DNA from: Chthoniobacteraceae bacterium
GTDB taxonomy: Bacteria > Verrucomicrobiota > Verrucomicrobiia > Chthoniobacterales > Chthoniobacteraceae
DNA length: 57,624 nt
Assembly: GCA_947476045.1 (NCBI GenBank)
Contig: CANJNZ010000023.1
Location: 1-57,624 of the forward strand
Direction of reading: 5' to 3'
In this document: positions 25,725 to 34,717 of the stretch, in pieces
Layout: every line of letters begins with the position of its first letter
How positions within the stretch are numbered: the first letter of the stretch is position 1
The notes under the pieces: generated by a model
The model's input: only the letters and a program-made list of their open reading frames with translations
What the model was told of the DNA's origin: nothing
The model's database searches: none
Program-made: the position numbers and the translations under genes

Positions 25725-26396
25725 TTACTCCTCGAAAAAAGGATCCCACTGCTTCTTGCCCTTGGTGGTGTAGTTCTCGGTGAACTTGTTCCACTCCATG
25801 TCCGATACGTGACTGTCGGCAAATAGAACATTAATACCCGTGCGCAATCTGTGCGTGCCGTAGCTCTGTGCTGCATTCACGCTGACCGGCCCGATGGTGA
25901 CGCTTGATATGGCAAGCGCGTCGTCCCTGAAAATCGGAATCTTGCTCACCTTGACCGTGTCCACCGCCGCAGAAGCCATGATGAGCGTAGATGTCGATGC
26001 CTTCCACTTGCCATCGAACGTATCAAACAAGTTTTGATTCAAACCATAGCTGATCGGCTCCTTGCCCAGCGCGGCGGGAGAGTCCGCAGCGGGTCGCGCT
26101 GCAGTTATCTTGTCGAAAGGCGAACGGAACGATTTCCAGTCCTTCACGTAATTTTTGTAGAGTGCGTTTGCCCATTTTTCATCAACAGCAGCGTCCTTGG
26201 CGAAAAATGAACCCTTGGAGTCGCTCAGATACTGGGTGATCCCAACGCCAAGGCTTTTGAGATTATTGAGGCAGTTCGTTGCCCGTGCTCTTTCCATGTA
26301 GCTGGAGAGCACGGGAAAAAGCAGCGCCATCAGGATCGCAATGATGGATACTACGACGAGTAACTCGATGAGGGTGAAGGCGGATTTCTTTTTCAT
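25725..26396 (-). CDS. Type IV pseudopilin-like protein (prepilin N-terminal motif)
   Basis: A 223-aa protein with a class III signal: KKSAFTLIELLVVVSIIAILMALLF, in which cleavage is expected between Ala and Phe and Glu is at position +5. A long helix and a globular C-terminal domain follow. The C-terminus has INVLFADSHVSDMEW, the H-x9-DG-like ending typical of the pseudopilins that are greatly expanded in Planctomycetes and Verrucomicrobia. It is probably exported through a type II secretion or type IV pilus-like machine. The pilC gene at 38920 could supply the platform protein. The partner substrate is unknown. It is divergent from the glycosyltransferase at 26527. Confidence 0.88.
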   Translation of the reverse strand: MKKKSAFTLIELLVVVSIIAILMALLFPVLSSYMERARATNCLNNLKSLGVGITQYLSDSKGSFFAKDAAVDEKWANALYKNYVKDWKSFRSPFDKITAARPAADSPAALGKEPISYGLNQNLFDTFDGKWKASTSTLIMASAAVDTVKVSKIPIFRDDALAISSVTIGPVSVNAAQSYGTHRLRTGINVLFADSHVSDMEWNKFTENYTTKGKKQWDPFFEE

Positions 26397-26526
26397 GGGA
26401 TGCTTGGGTAATGGGAATCTAAAGGCCGCACATAGGATTGCACGCGAGTTTTTAGAAAAAAACCGTTATCTTCGCTTCGTTTCGCTGTTGTCGCTCTATG
26501 TCCTCTCCGCTACCGCTGCGCGCGAA

Positions 26527-27615
26527 ATGAAGCGCGTCCTCATTCTTACCACCGGTTTTGGCGAAGGCCACAACGCCGCCGCTCGTGCGCTAGCCGCCGG
26601 GTTGAACGACCTCGGAGCACAGGCCGAGGTGCGTGACTTGTTTCTAGAAAGCTACGGACGCACCCAGGAAGTCTCCCAGCGCCTCTACATCGAGTGCATC
26701 AATCGCGCGGCGTGGCTCTGGCTCATCGTCTATCGCTTGCTCGACTGGCTCCCACTGATGCGTTTTGTCATCGCGCCGCTGATTGGAAAAATGCAGCACC
26801 GCCTCGTGTCCGTGCTGGCAGAAATGCAGCCGCACGCCGTCGTCTCCGTGTATCCCGCCTACGGCTATGCAATCGAAAGGCTCTACCCGCGCGGCGGCGC
26901 GCCTTTCGCCAGCCACACGCTCGTCACCGACAGCATCACCATCAACTCCATCTGGCACCGCTGCACGTCGGACACATGGCTCGTGCCGAATGAAGACACC
27001 GCTGCCGTCATGCGCGCCGCCCGAGTGCCTGCGGCAAAAATCCACGTCACCGGCTTTCCTGTCCCGCTACGCTTCGCCGACGAACGCCCGACTCGCCTCG
27101 CGCCCGGCGGCACCGAGCCGCTTCGCATTCTCTACATGGCCAATCAGGCAAAAGCCGACGCCCCCGCCATCATCCGTCGCCTCCTCACACTCGACGCAGT
27201 AAGGCTCATCGTCACCGTGGGCCGCGACGCCTCACTCGGCAGACAAATCCAACGCATCGCACGCGAAGCGGGCCGCGAAGTGGAAATCCACGGCTGGACG
27301 AAACGGATGCCCGAATTGCTCATGTCGAGCCACATCTTCATCGGCAAAGCTGGCGGGGCCGCCACGCAGGAATCCCTCGCCGCACGCACGCCCATGCTCA
27401 TCACCAAAGTCGTCCCAGGTCAGGAAGAGGGAAACGCACAGCTCGTCGTCAACGGCGGCTGCGGCGCAGTCTGCCAGACCTCCAGCGCCATCGTCGCACA
27501 AATCGAAAACCTGCTCGCCGACAACTGCGCGCTCTGGCACCAATGGCACGCAGCCATCAGCAATATGTCCCGCCCCAACGCCGCCCGCGACAACGCCCGC
27601 TTTATCCTGCAATGA
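26527..27615 (+). CDS. Glycosyltransferase, MGDG synthase/MurG-like (GT28)
   Basis: A 362-aa peripheral membrane glycosyltransferase. Near the start, LILTTGFGEGHNAAARAL is the N-terminal signature of monogalactosyl/monoglucosyl-diacylglycerol synthases. The C-terminal half has FIGKAGGAATQESLAARTPML and VVPGQEEGNAQ, the nucleotide-sugar binding motif of the MurG-like GT-B fold. It is likely to glycosylate diacylglycerol or a related lipid. The start at 26527 (MKRVLIL) is chosen because the upstream frame is not family-like. Its stop overlaps the ATG of the following HAD gene (ATGA), so the two are translationally coupled. Confidence 0.88.
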   Translation: MKRVLILTTGFGEGHNAAARALAAGLNDLGAQAEVRDLFLESYGRTQEVSQRLYIECINRAAWLWLIVYRLLDWLPLMRFVIAPLIGKMQHRLVSVLAEMQPHAVVSVYPAYGYAIERLYPRGGAPFASHTLVTDSITINSIWHRCTSDTWLVPNEDTAAVMRAARVPAAKIHVTGFPVPLRFADERPTRLAPGGTEPLRILYMANQAKADAPAIIRRLLTLDAVRLIVTVGRDASLGRQIQRIAREAGREVEIHGWTKRMPELLMSSHIFIGKAGGAATQESLAARTPMLITKVVPGQEEGNAQLVVNGGCGAVCQTSSAIVAQIENLLADNCALWHQWHAAISNMSRPNAARDNARFILQ

Positions 27616-28214
27616 TCCGCACCTTCCTCTTCGACATCGGCAACGTCCTCGTTCGTTTCGATTTTTCAAAAGCCGTCCGCGCCCTCGCTTCACTCAGCGA
27701 TGTCGCCGATGAAAACGAAGTCCTCACTCGCATAGACACCGTGAAAGTCGCCTACGAAGACGGCCAGATGTCCCGCGCCGAGTTTCTTCACGAAGTCTCC
27801 CGTATTTTAAAATACCGAGGCACCGAGGAGCAGTTCATCGCCGCGTGGCAGGATATCTTCACCGCGAACGAACCCATGCACGACCTCGTCCGCAAACTGC
27901 ACGGACGCTATCCGCTCTATCTCCTCAGCAATACGAGCGACATCCACATGGAAGGTCTCTTCCGCGACTTCAACATCTTCGGCCATTTTACAGACGCGAC
28001 CTACAGCTACGTCGTGCGTGCATCAAAACCACACCCCCCGATTTACGAAATTGCCACGCGTAACCACGGCCTCGTCCCCGCCGAGACGCTCTTCATCGAC
28101 GACCTCGCTCCGAACATCGCCACCGCGAAGGAACTCGGATATCACACGCACCACTACCACCCTGACCGCCACCACGAACTCCTCGCGACACTCGACGCAC
28201 ATGGCATCGCGTAG
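27612..28214 (+). CDS. HAD superfamily hydrolase (subfamily IA)
   Basis: A 200-aa cytoplasmic phosphatase-like enzyme. Motif I is [11 protein letters not shown] at 6-16, where Asp7 is the nucleophile and the usual second Asp is Gly, a common variant in this group. Motif II is LLSNTSDIH, motif III contains the Lys of ASKPHPPIY, and motif IV is [10 protein letters not shown] helical cap lies between motif I and II ([18 protein letters not shown]). It overlaps the upstream glycosyltransferase gene by the ATGA coupling and may dephosphorylate a precursor in the same pathway (inference). Confidence 0.9.
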   Translation: MIRTFLFDIGNVLVRFDFSKAVRALASLSDVADENEVLTRIDTVKVAYEDGQMSRAEFLHEVSRILKYRGTEEQFIAAWQDIFTANEPMHDLVRKLHGRYPLYLLSNTSDIHMEGLFRDFNIFGHFTDATYSYVVRASKPHPPIYEIATRNHGLVPAETLFIDDLAPNIATAKELGYHTHHYHPDRHHELLATLDAHGIA

Positions 28215-28260
28215 AAAACACACCGCACTCGACACACGAGCGCGCTTTCACTACGCGAAT

Positions 28261-28295
28261 CGTCATTAGTCATACGTCATTCCACATTCGTCATT
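28261..28295. repeat. Heptamer array upstream of guaA
   Basis: Five 7-bp units in perfect register, three of them exactly CGTCATT. The array ends 5 bases before the guaA ATG, exactly where a ribosome binding site would be expected. It is the reverse complement of the array that follows guaA. Confidence 0.8.
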
Positions 28296-28300
28296 TTCCA

Positions 28301-29881
28301 ATGTCCGCTCATTCCCGCATCATCATCCTCGACTTCGGCTCACAATACACCCAGCTCATCGCGCGCCGCGTCCGCGAGTGCCAAGTGTATTCGCAAATCG
28401 TCCCGTATAACACCCCCGCGAAAAAAATCGCTGCTCTCAAACCCAGCGGAATCATCCTCAGCGGTGGCCCCATGTCCGTGTATTCCAAGCACGCCCCGCA
28501 TCCCGATCGCGACATCTTCAAGCTCGGCATCCCGATGCTCGGTATCTGCTACGGCGTGCAACTCATGGCGCATTTCCTCGGCGGAAAAGTCGAGCACAGC
28601 ACCCATCGCGAATACGGACACGGACAACTCCGCGTCACCACCAAATGCCCGCTCTTCGCCGGACTCGGAGACACGATGGACGTGTGGAATTCCCACGGCG
28701 ACAAACTCACCAAACTCCCAAAAGGTTTCCGCGCCATCGCAAAAACCGACAACGCGCCTTACGCCGCTGTGCAAGACGCCAAGCGCAATTTCTACGGCCT
28801 GCAATTTCACCCCGAAGTCGTCCACACGCCACGTGGTCGCGAACTGCTGGAAAATTTCATCCACGATGTTTGCGGCGCCCAGCCTGACTGGACGATGGGA
28901 TCATTCATCGAGGAAATGTGCGCCAGCATCCGCAAGCAAGTTGGCAACGACCACGTCCTCCTCGGCCTCAGCGGTGGCGTGGACTCCAGCGTCGCCGCCG
29001 CGCTTTTGCACAAAGCCATCGGCGACCAACTCACGTGCGTCTTCGTCAACAACGGCCTCCTTCGCGCCAACGAAGCCGAGAGCGTCCAGCGCATCTTTGG
29101 CGAGCACTTCAAAATCAAACTCAAATACGTGGACGCCAGCGCCCGCTTTTTGAAAAAGCTCAAAGGCGTCACCGACCCCGAGCGCAAACGCAAAATCATC
29201 GGCAACGAATTCGTCTATGTTTTTCAAGACGCCGTGGCCGCACTGGTGCGCGGAAAAAATCCGCAATCCGCAATCCGCAATCCGCAATTCAAGTGGCTCG
29301 CGCAGGGCACGCTCTATCCCGACGTGATCGAAAGCGTCGCCATCGCCGGCAACCCCGCCTCCATGATCAAAAGCCACCACAACGTCGGCGGCCTGCCAAA
29401 GAACATGAAATTTCAACTCCTCGAACCCCTCCGCGAGTTGTTCAAGGATGAAGTCCGCGAAGTTGGCGCACAACTCGGCCTTCCAAAGGAAATCGTCCAC
29501 CGCCAGCCCTTCCCCGGCCCCGGCCTTGCTGTCCGCATCCTCGGCGACATCACCCGCGAACGCCTCCGCGTCCTCCGCGAAGCCGACAGCATCGTCGTCA
29601 GCGAAATGAAAGCCTCCGACTGGTATTATAAAGTCTGGCAGTCCTTCGCCGTCCTCCTCCCTGTGAAGAGCGTCGGCGTCATGGGCGACGAGCGCACCTA
29701 CGACAACTGCTGCGCCCTCCGCATCGTCGAGAGCCAGGACGGCATGACCGCCGACTGGGTCCGCCTCCCCTACGATCTCCTCGCCCGCATCAGCTCCCGC
29801 ATCGTCAACGAAGTCAAAGGCATCAACCGCTGCGTCCTCGACATCACCAGCAAACCTCCCGGCACCATTGAGTGGGAGTGA
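28301..29881 (+). CDS. guaA: GMP synthase (glutamine-hydrolysing)
   Basis: Converts XMP to GMP with glutamine and ATP; 526 aa. The N-terminal glutamine amidotransferase domain has [15 protein letters not shown] with the nucleophilic Cys and HPEVVHT. The ATP pyrophosphatase domain has [15 protein letters not shown]. The C-terminal dimerisation domain includes [17 protein letters not shown] and ends IEWE. Four in-frame copies of CCGCAAT (29261-29288, residues about 320-330) add roughly ten residues just before [15 protein letters not shown], a site where relatives have a short linker. All catalytic motifs remain. No clear ribosome binding site is seen because a heptamer array occupies the leader. 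Confidence 0.97.
   Translation: MSAHSRIIILDFGSQYTQLIARRVRECQVYSQIVPYNTPAKKIAALKPSGIILSGGPMSVYSKHAPHPDRDIFKLGIPMLGICYGVQLMAHFLGGKVEHSTHREYGHGQLRVTTKCPLFAGLGDTMDVWNSHGDKLTKLPKGFRAIAKTDNAPYAAVQDAKRNFYGLQFHPEVVHTPRGRELLENFIHDVCGAQPDWTMGSFIEEMCASIRKQVGNDHVLLGLSGGVDSSVAAALLHKAIGDQLTCVFVNNGLLRANEAESVQRIFGEHFKIKLKYVDASARFLKKLKGVTDPERKRKIIGNEFVYVFQDAVAALVRGKNPQSAIRNPQFKWLAQGTLYPDVIESVAIAGNPASMIKSHHNVGGLPKNMKFQLLEPLRELFKDEVREVGAQLGLPKEIVHRQPFPGPGLAVRILGDITRERLRVLREADSIVVSEMKASDWYYKVWQSFAVLLPVKSVGVMGDERTYDNCCALRIVESQDGMTADWVRLPYDLLARISSRIVNEVKGINRCVLDITSKPPGTIEWE
29261..29288. repeat. In-frame heptamer array inside guaA (4 x CCGCAAT)
   Basis: Four perfect tandem copies of CCGCAAT. Three copies equal seven codons, so the frame returns every 21 bases; the array encodes NPQSAIR followed by NPQ. 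It lies in a surface linker of GMP synthase. Gain or loss of one or two copies would shift the frame of this enzyme. Confidence 0.9.
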
Positions 29882-29890
29882 TGTGCGGAA

Positions 29891-29925
29891 AATGACGGAT
29901 TACGGATTCCGAATGACGAATGACA
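29891..29925. repeat. Heptamer array downstream of guaA
   Basis: Five 7-bp units in register. Two are exactly AATGACG, the reverse complement of CGTCATT, and the others are near variants (GATTACG, GATTCCG, AATGACA). With 28261-28295 it brackets guaA as an inverted pair. Confidence 0.75.
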
Positions 29926-29943
29926 GGAAGCGATTGATTTCCT

Positions 29944-31539
29944 CTACTTCGTATCCGGCTCCCAGTTGCGGTTTTTCTGTGCTTCGCGGAAGCCCTGATT
30001 GGTGGGCTTGAGTTTCCAGATTTCGACTTTCTTTAGCGCGGTGGCGGCACCGATGGTGAAGGCGTTGAGGCCATTCTTGTCACGGTAGTCGGGGTATTCG
30101 GCCACTATGGCCTGACGGTCGTTCACGAAGACTTCGACGAGGAATTTATCAATGTAGATGCGCAACTCCACGTCTTCGCCTTTGGGGAGGCCGGCTACGG
30201 CAAATGGAGCTTCAGCGTTACCGAGACGAAGCATCCCGGTTTCGGGTCGGAAGATGATTGGCAGACCACCGCCTTTGGCGTCGGGGAATAACGTGAAGCC
30301 AAAGAGTTTCCGTTCGGCTTGGTCGCGAGCGATGGTGATGCGGATCTCGCTGGCGTCGCCATCAAGGGTTGCGATTCTTTTGCCCGGCGTGGCGGTGGCG
30401 AGCAGGTCAGCTTTGGGTGGATCAATGGCGACATCGTCGAGAGTGACGGGATCGTAGCGCAGGGTTTCGAGTTCACGGAGTGGCTTGATGCGCAGGGTGG
30501 AATCTTCAGCGAGGCTGAGTTCGCGTGGAAGGGATTCGATGGTGCGTCTGTCCATTGAGCCATCGTTTTTGCCGAGGCAGGCGAGCCATGCCCACATCAC
30601 GCGACGGCCATCGGGGGTGAGCAGGCTTTCGGGCGCGAAATAATCCACACGCCATTGTTTCATGCCGAAGAGACTCTGATTTTCACGGCGCCAGTTCATG
30701 CGACCGTGGATCTGCGGGACGAACTGCTCTGCTTTTTCATCCCAATCGCCAATGTAGTAGCGGCAACCGACGGAATGGCTGATGCAGAGAAGCATCCATT
30801 TTTTGCCGATGGGAAAGAAGTTCGCGCAGGAGATGTCCTCACCATAGGCGACATCGGGCAGGTTGTGTTGTAGGAATTCGCCGACATGCGTCCACGTTTT
30901 CAAATCCTTGGATTTGAGCAGCGGTGGTTTTTCGCCGCCGGAGATGGCGTAGTAAGTGTCACCAATCAGGAAACAATCGGGATCCCAGTGATTGATTTTC
31001 GCTTCGGTTCCATCGGGTTTGCGCACGTCGAGAGGAAAGGGCTTTTCCCACTCGGTGAGTTTGCGGTCTTTTGCGATGGCGATCTGGTTTCTGCCCGATC
31101 CCTGGCCGTGATAAATGGCGGCAGGCTTGCCTTCCTTCGTCAGAAAACCGGTGCCACTAAACATACCGTGGCCAGTGAATGAGGGCTGCAATTTCGTAGG
31201 CTGCCAAGTCCAGTGCAGCATGTCAGGACTGGTGACATGGATGAAAGCAAAGGACTCGTGCCCCTTCCACGGATGGGATACGATGTAGTGCATATGGTAG
31301 GTGCCATCGAGGCAGAAGGCGGCGTTCGGATCGCCTGGCGCGCTGGGAGCGCCGGGGTGCATGAGATGGAAATTTAGCGCGAGATCATCGGGGACTGCGG
31401 CGGGCTCGGGCGTAGCTTCAGCTGCATGCAGCACGGGCAGCGAGGACAGCAAAATTGCAGCGAGCAATGTGATTCGGAGCCGGGGATGAAGACCGGCATA
31501 GATGGTTTTAGCGGAGGATTTGCGCGTATTGATAAGCAT
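29944..31539 (-). CDS. Secreted glycoside hydrolase family 32-like enzyme
   Basis: A 531-aa exported enzyme: a signal region (ITLLAAILLSSLPVLHA) is followed by a five-bladed GH32 propeller and a C-terminal beta-sandwich. The nucleophile motif, usually NDPNG, reads GDPNAAF with Asp70. FSGTGF corresponds to the FSGS motif. The stabiliser motif, usually RDP, reads WDPDCF with Asp186. The acid/base motif, usually EC, is EDISCANFF with Glu234. The family hydrolyses fructans or sucrose-type substrates. The altered motifs make the exact substrate uncertain. It is divergent from the DUF1080 gene, and the two may serve the same carbohydrate. Confidence 0.85.
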   Translation of the reverse strand: MLINTRKSSAKTIYAGLHPRLRITLLAAILLSSLPVLHAAEATPEPAAVPDDLALNFHLMHPGAPSAPGDPNAAFCLDGTYHMHYIVSHPWKGHESFAFIHVTSPDMLHWTWQPTKLQPSFTGHGMFSGTGFLTKEGKPAAIYHGQGSGRNQIAIAKDRKLTEWEKPFPLDVRKPDGTEAKINHWDPDCFLIGDTYYAISGGEKPPLLKSKDLKTWTHVGEFLQHNLPDVAYGEDISCANFFPIGKKWMLLCISHSVGCRYYIGDWDEKAEQFVPQIHGRMNWRRENQSLFGMKQWRVDYFAPESLLTPDGRRVMWAWLACLGKNDGSMDRRTIESLPRELSLAEDSTLRIKPLRELETLRYDPVTLDDVAIDPPKADLLATATPGKRIATLDGDASEIRITIARDQAERKLFGFTLFPDAKGGGLPIIFRPETGMLRLGNAEAPFAVAGLPKGEDVELRIYIDKFLVEVFVNDRQAIVAEYPDYRDKNGLNAFTIGAATALKKVEIWKLKPTNQGFREAQKNRNWEPDTK

Positions 31540-31698
31540 GGTGAGGTGCGGAGTTACTAAGGGGTTTCAGCACAAGACGCAAGAACCGCTAATGAGCTAC
31601 GCCGATTCGATTCAGTCGCCACTCAACAGTCGTGCTTTTCCACATGACGTTTCTCCGCCGTTGACGGTATGCAGATGGACAGCTAGGACGCTCAATCT

Positions 31699-32985
31699 AT
31701 GAAAGTCTCCGCCTGTCTCTCCACTCTGCTCGCTCTCGCTTCGTTCGCCTTTGGCGAAAATAATGTGCCGCCTGCGGGTTTCACTGCGCTCTTTAACGGG
31801 AAGGATCTCGAAGGCTTCCGTGGCGGCGACACGGCGGATCATCGCGCGTATGCGGCGATGCCGGATGCGGAGAAGACGAAATGGACGGAGGATATGCGCA
31901 AGCACTGGAAGGTGGAAGGCGGCGAATTGCTCAACGACGGCAACGGAAAATATGCGACGACGGAAAAGGAATACGGGAATTTCGAACTGCTGGTGGACTA
32001 CAACATGGCACCGAAGGGCGACTCGGGGATTTACCTTCGCAATGTGCCGCAGGTGCAGATTTGGGATCACACGAATAAAGGTGAATTCAAGAATGGCGCG
32101 GACAAGGGAAGCGGCGGGCTTTGGAACAACAGCCCCGGCGCTCCGGGGAAAGATCCGCTGGTGCTCGCGGACAATCCCGCCGGCGAATGGAATCATTTCC
32201 GCATCGTGATGATCGGCTCGCGCGTGAGCGTGTGGCTGAATGACAAGCTGACCGTGGATCACGCGATTCTGGAAAATTTCTACGACCGCAAAACGCCGGT
32301 TCCCGCAAAGGGGCCGATCTGTCTGCAAACGCACGGCGCGCCGATCAAGTGGCGCAATGTTTTCATCCGCGAGATCGGCGGCGAGGAGGCGACGAAGATG
32401 CTCATCGAAAAAAGCGCGAAAGGTTTTGAGCCTATTTGGAACGGAAAAGATTTCGCGGGATGGGACGGGCCGGTGGATCAATACGAGGTGGTGGATGGCG
32501 CCATCGTTTGCAAGAAGGGCAAAGGCGGCACGATTTTTACGAAGGAAGAGTATTCGGACTTCGCAGTGCGGCTGGAATTCAAGCTGCCGCCAAATGGCAA
32601 CAACGGACTGGCGATTCGCTACCCCGGCAGCGGCGACACGGCCTACGAGGGAATGTGCGAGTGTCAGGTGCTGGACGATAACTACAAAGGCATAGACCCG
32701 CGTCAGGCACACGGCTCGGTGTATGGCATCGCAGCGGCGGCGCGCGGCTACCAGTATCCCATCGGCGAATGGAATTACGAAGAGGTGTGGGTGAAAGGCT
32801 CGCGCATCAAAGTGGAACTAAACGGCACGCCGATTCTCGAAACGGACATCAGCAAGATCGATCCAAAGACTTTCATGGCGGGCAAGGAACATCCTGGAAA
32901 AGACCGCACGAGCGGCCACTTCGGTTTTGCCGGACACAGCGACCCAGTGATGTTCCGCAACATCTCGCTCAAGAAACTCCAGTAG
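31699..32985 (+). CDS. Secreted protein with two DUF1080 (3-keto-disaccharide hydrolase-like) domains
   Basis: A 428-aa exported protein with signal peptide MKVSACLSTLLALASFAFG. Two DUF1080 concanavalin-like modules lie in tandem. The first is about residues 28-220, beginning GFTALFNGKDLEGF; the second is about 240-425, beginning GFEPIWNGKDFAGWDG. Matching elements are NFELLVDYNMAPKGDSGIYL and DFAVRLEFKLPPNGNNGLAI. Family members were first tied to 3-keto-glucoside hydrolysis and are common in Verrucomicrobia. The duplication suggests either two binding sites or one catalytic and one binding module. It is divergent from the GH32-like gene by 159 bases. Confidence 0.9.
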   Translation: MKVSACLSTLLALASFAFGENNVPPAGFTALFNGKDLEGFRGGDTADHRAYAAMPDAEKTKWTEDMRKHWKVEGGELLNDGNGKYATTEKEYGNFELLVDYNMAPKGDSGIYLRNVPQVQIWDHTNKGEFKNGADKGSGGLWNNSPGAPGKDPLVLADNPAGEWNHFRIVMIGSRVSVWLNDKLTVDHAILENFYDRKTPVPAKGPICLQTHGAPIKWRNVFIREIGGEEATKMLIEKSAKGFEPIWNGKDFAGWDGPVDQYEVVDGAIVCKKGKGGTIFTKEEYSDFAVRLEFKLPPNGNNGLAIRYPGSGDTAYEGMCECQVLDDNYKGIDPRQAHGSVYGIAAAARGYQYPIGEWNYEEVWVKGSRIKVELNGTPILETDISKIDPKTFMAGKEHPGKDRTSGHFGFAGHSDPVMFRNISLKKLQ

Positions 32986-33058
32986 AGTTCGGCGTCCGCG
33001 TTCCTTCACTGAAAACGATCATCGCTCGTGCTTCGGAAGCCTCTGGGTGATCGAATCA

Positions 33059-33475
33059 TCAGCCCCTTGGCGCAATGAGCGTCACCTTTGGAAAATAGGT
33101 CGAGTAACGCGCATCATCACGCGAGAGGAGTTGGTGACCCGCCACTTCAGCGTGGGCACCGATATAGAAATCCGGCAACGGCGTATCCCGCGATCCACCC
33201 CGCAGCCGGTATTCGCGATGTGCAGCGGCGGCGATGGTGGATGCTTCAAATGGGAGCGGTTCTTTCAAAAATCCCGCTTGTGCCAGCCACGCATCGAGCC
33301 TCGCCCAATCGAAATCAAAAGCTGGGGCCACCTCCGCGCAGATGATGGGGTTCACCGCTACCGCGCCACTCGTCTTTGCCTTTCGTAATTCGGTGGACGA
33401 CCACGCCAGTCAGCGCTCGTCGGCAGTCAGGATGTCCAGGAGGACATTTGTATCCACGAGAGTCGTCCCACTCAT
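33059..33475 (-). pseudogene. VapC-like PIN toxin with in-frame stop codon
   Basis: A 138-codon PIN-domain ribonuclease frame that is interrupted at codon 22 by TGA (33410-33412), while everything else stays in frame. Before the stop it reads MSGTTLVDTNVLLDILTADE with the first PIN aspartate (D8). After the stop it continues LAWSSTELRKAK, then CAEVAPAF, PDFYIGAHAE and LLSRDDARYS, so the acidic residues and fold are all present. Relatives often have Trp at the interrupted position, so one TGG to TGA change would explain it. The frame begins in a one-base overlap with the antitoxin stop (TAATG). Sequencing error is the main alternative; recoding is unlikely because TGA is a normal stop in this window. 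Confidence 0.8.
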
Positions 33476-33690
33476 TAGACCTCTCCCCGCGTCTCGCGCA
33501 TCCGCTCATCCGTCGTCAGCTTCCCTTTTGCAATGCCGCTGCTCGCCGCAAGCCATGCGTCAAACCCCGCCACCTCTGCTTCACCGCGAACCTTGCCCTC
33601 CCGCGTCTCGTGAATGAATCGCTCCAACTCCGCCAATTCCTCCACAGACAAACTGGGAACCACAGCTTCGATTTCAGCAACAGTGCTCAT
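33475..33690 (-). CDS. Antitoxin partner of a broken VapC
   Basis: A 71-aa acidic protein starting at 33690 (MSTVAEIEAVVPSLS). Its stop overlaps the start of the VapC-like frame by one base, the usual layout of type II toxin-antitoxin operons. The sequence (VEELAELERFIHETREGK, then AEVAGFDAWLAASSG) resembles small helical antitoxins found next to PIN toxins, with a C-terminal tail suited to binding the toxin. It is intact although the toxin is not, as expected if the antitoxin outlived toxin loss. The longer frame to 33744 is less likely. Confidence 0.7.
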   Translation of the reverse strand: MSTVAEIEAVVPSLSVEELAELERFIHETREGKVRGEAEVAGFDAWLAASSGIAKGKLTTDERMRETRGEV

Positions 33691-33837
33691 GCCCGCACCA
33701 TGCCCGACTTTCTGTGGAGAGTCAACGCGTGGCAGGGGAAACAAGAATCAATCCCTCGGCGCTAACGCGAATAATCTGTCTATTCCTTGTTCCGCCAAAG
33801 AAAACTCACTCGCAAATCAAATCTGTCCCTTGTCGCC

Positions 33838-34509
33838 CTATTTTGAAGCATAGCGCTCCAAGAACGCTACAAACCCATCCTCAAGCATCGCATAACTATA
33901 CTCGCCGGTCAAAAGGCCGACAGACTCGGCTTCCTCCTTTGTGATGCTCCGCAAAACTCGGTCTGGCGTTTCTGCGCTTCCAAATTCACCTATGGCGGGA
34001 TTGTCCTGATTATATTTCTTCGCGTGATACGTATACGGTTCTTTCGGAAATAAGTCGGCAACTTCTGGCCGGTGGCCTATCACGCGCCATCTACCTTCGC
34101 GAATAGCGTGAAGGGTCAATCCAAACCAACGGCCAATACTCACTGGCTCCCACTTTTTTCCAATCCTCTGCACCTTCCCTTTCAAAACTCCGAAAACGTC
34201 ACCAAACGGACCCTCATAAAATCCAAGATGAACTATGACGAAGAACCCGCCGGCTTTGGAGGGCACAGCAATCAGAACACCTCGCGATAACCGCTTCGTG
34301 ACCTTGCGTAGCACAGGTTTCAAGGCAGCCAAACTACAAGGGCTGACATCACTAAACAAATCGCTCGCATCCATGACTTCCACAAGCAGGGAACAGAATT
34401 CTTCAAAGGTTGGTTTTCGCCCAAGCTCCTTCTCGATTGCTGAGCCCAATTCAATCAAAGCAGATTTGGTATCCTCAAAGAGATGGTCTGATAATTCCTC
34501 AAGTAACAT
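33838..34509 (-). CDS. Hypothetical protein, Imm26-like region
   Basis: A 223-aa cytoplasmic protein with no signal peptide or membrane segment. The N-terminal 60 residues are helical and acidic. The middle and end (RGVLIAVPSKAGGFFVIVHL, EGRWRVIGHRPEVADLFP) resemble the Imm26 family, small beta-rich immunity or anti-toxin proteins with an opening GDVFAIPL-like strand. I hold this loosely. It sits alone in a more AT-rich patch next to the damaged toxin-antitoxin pair, without an adjacent toxin. That fits an orphan immunity gene in an accessory patch, but other functions remain possible. Confidence 0.6.
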   Translation of the reverse strand: MLLEELSDHLFEDTKSALIELGSAIEKELGRKPTFEEFCSLLVEVMDASDLFSDVSPCSLAALKPVLRKVTKRLSRGVLIAVPSKAGGFFVIVHLGFYEGPFGDVFGVLKGKVQRIGKKWEPVSIGRWFGLTLHAIREGRWRVIGHRPEVADLFPKEPYTYHAKKYNQDNPAIGEFGSAETPDRVLRSITKEEAESVGLLTGEYSYAMLEDGFVAFLERYASK

Positions 34510-34717
34510 ATCTTTTTAACATCCGAGCTTTGGTTGGTATTTAGATTGGGATGTAGCGACAAACTGATTATTTGATTTGGAGCAAACAAAACCCGAATAC
34601 TCGAATATCATTATCGGATGTGGGCTTTTTCCAGCGGCTACAGGGCCACGACAACCTGCGGGCAGCATCCGCCAACTTTGCGCTGGCGCGATAGGAGCGT
34701 TCAGTGAGGATCGGCGC

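Noticed and set aside
33059-33475. Recoding of TGA as tryptophan or selenocysteine in the VapC frame
   Set aside because: TGA is used as a normal stop by nearby genes (for example at 27613-27615 and 50170-50172), and no selenocysteine element is expected in a PIN toxin.
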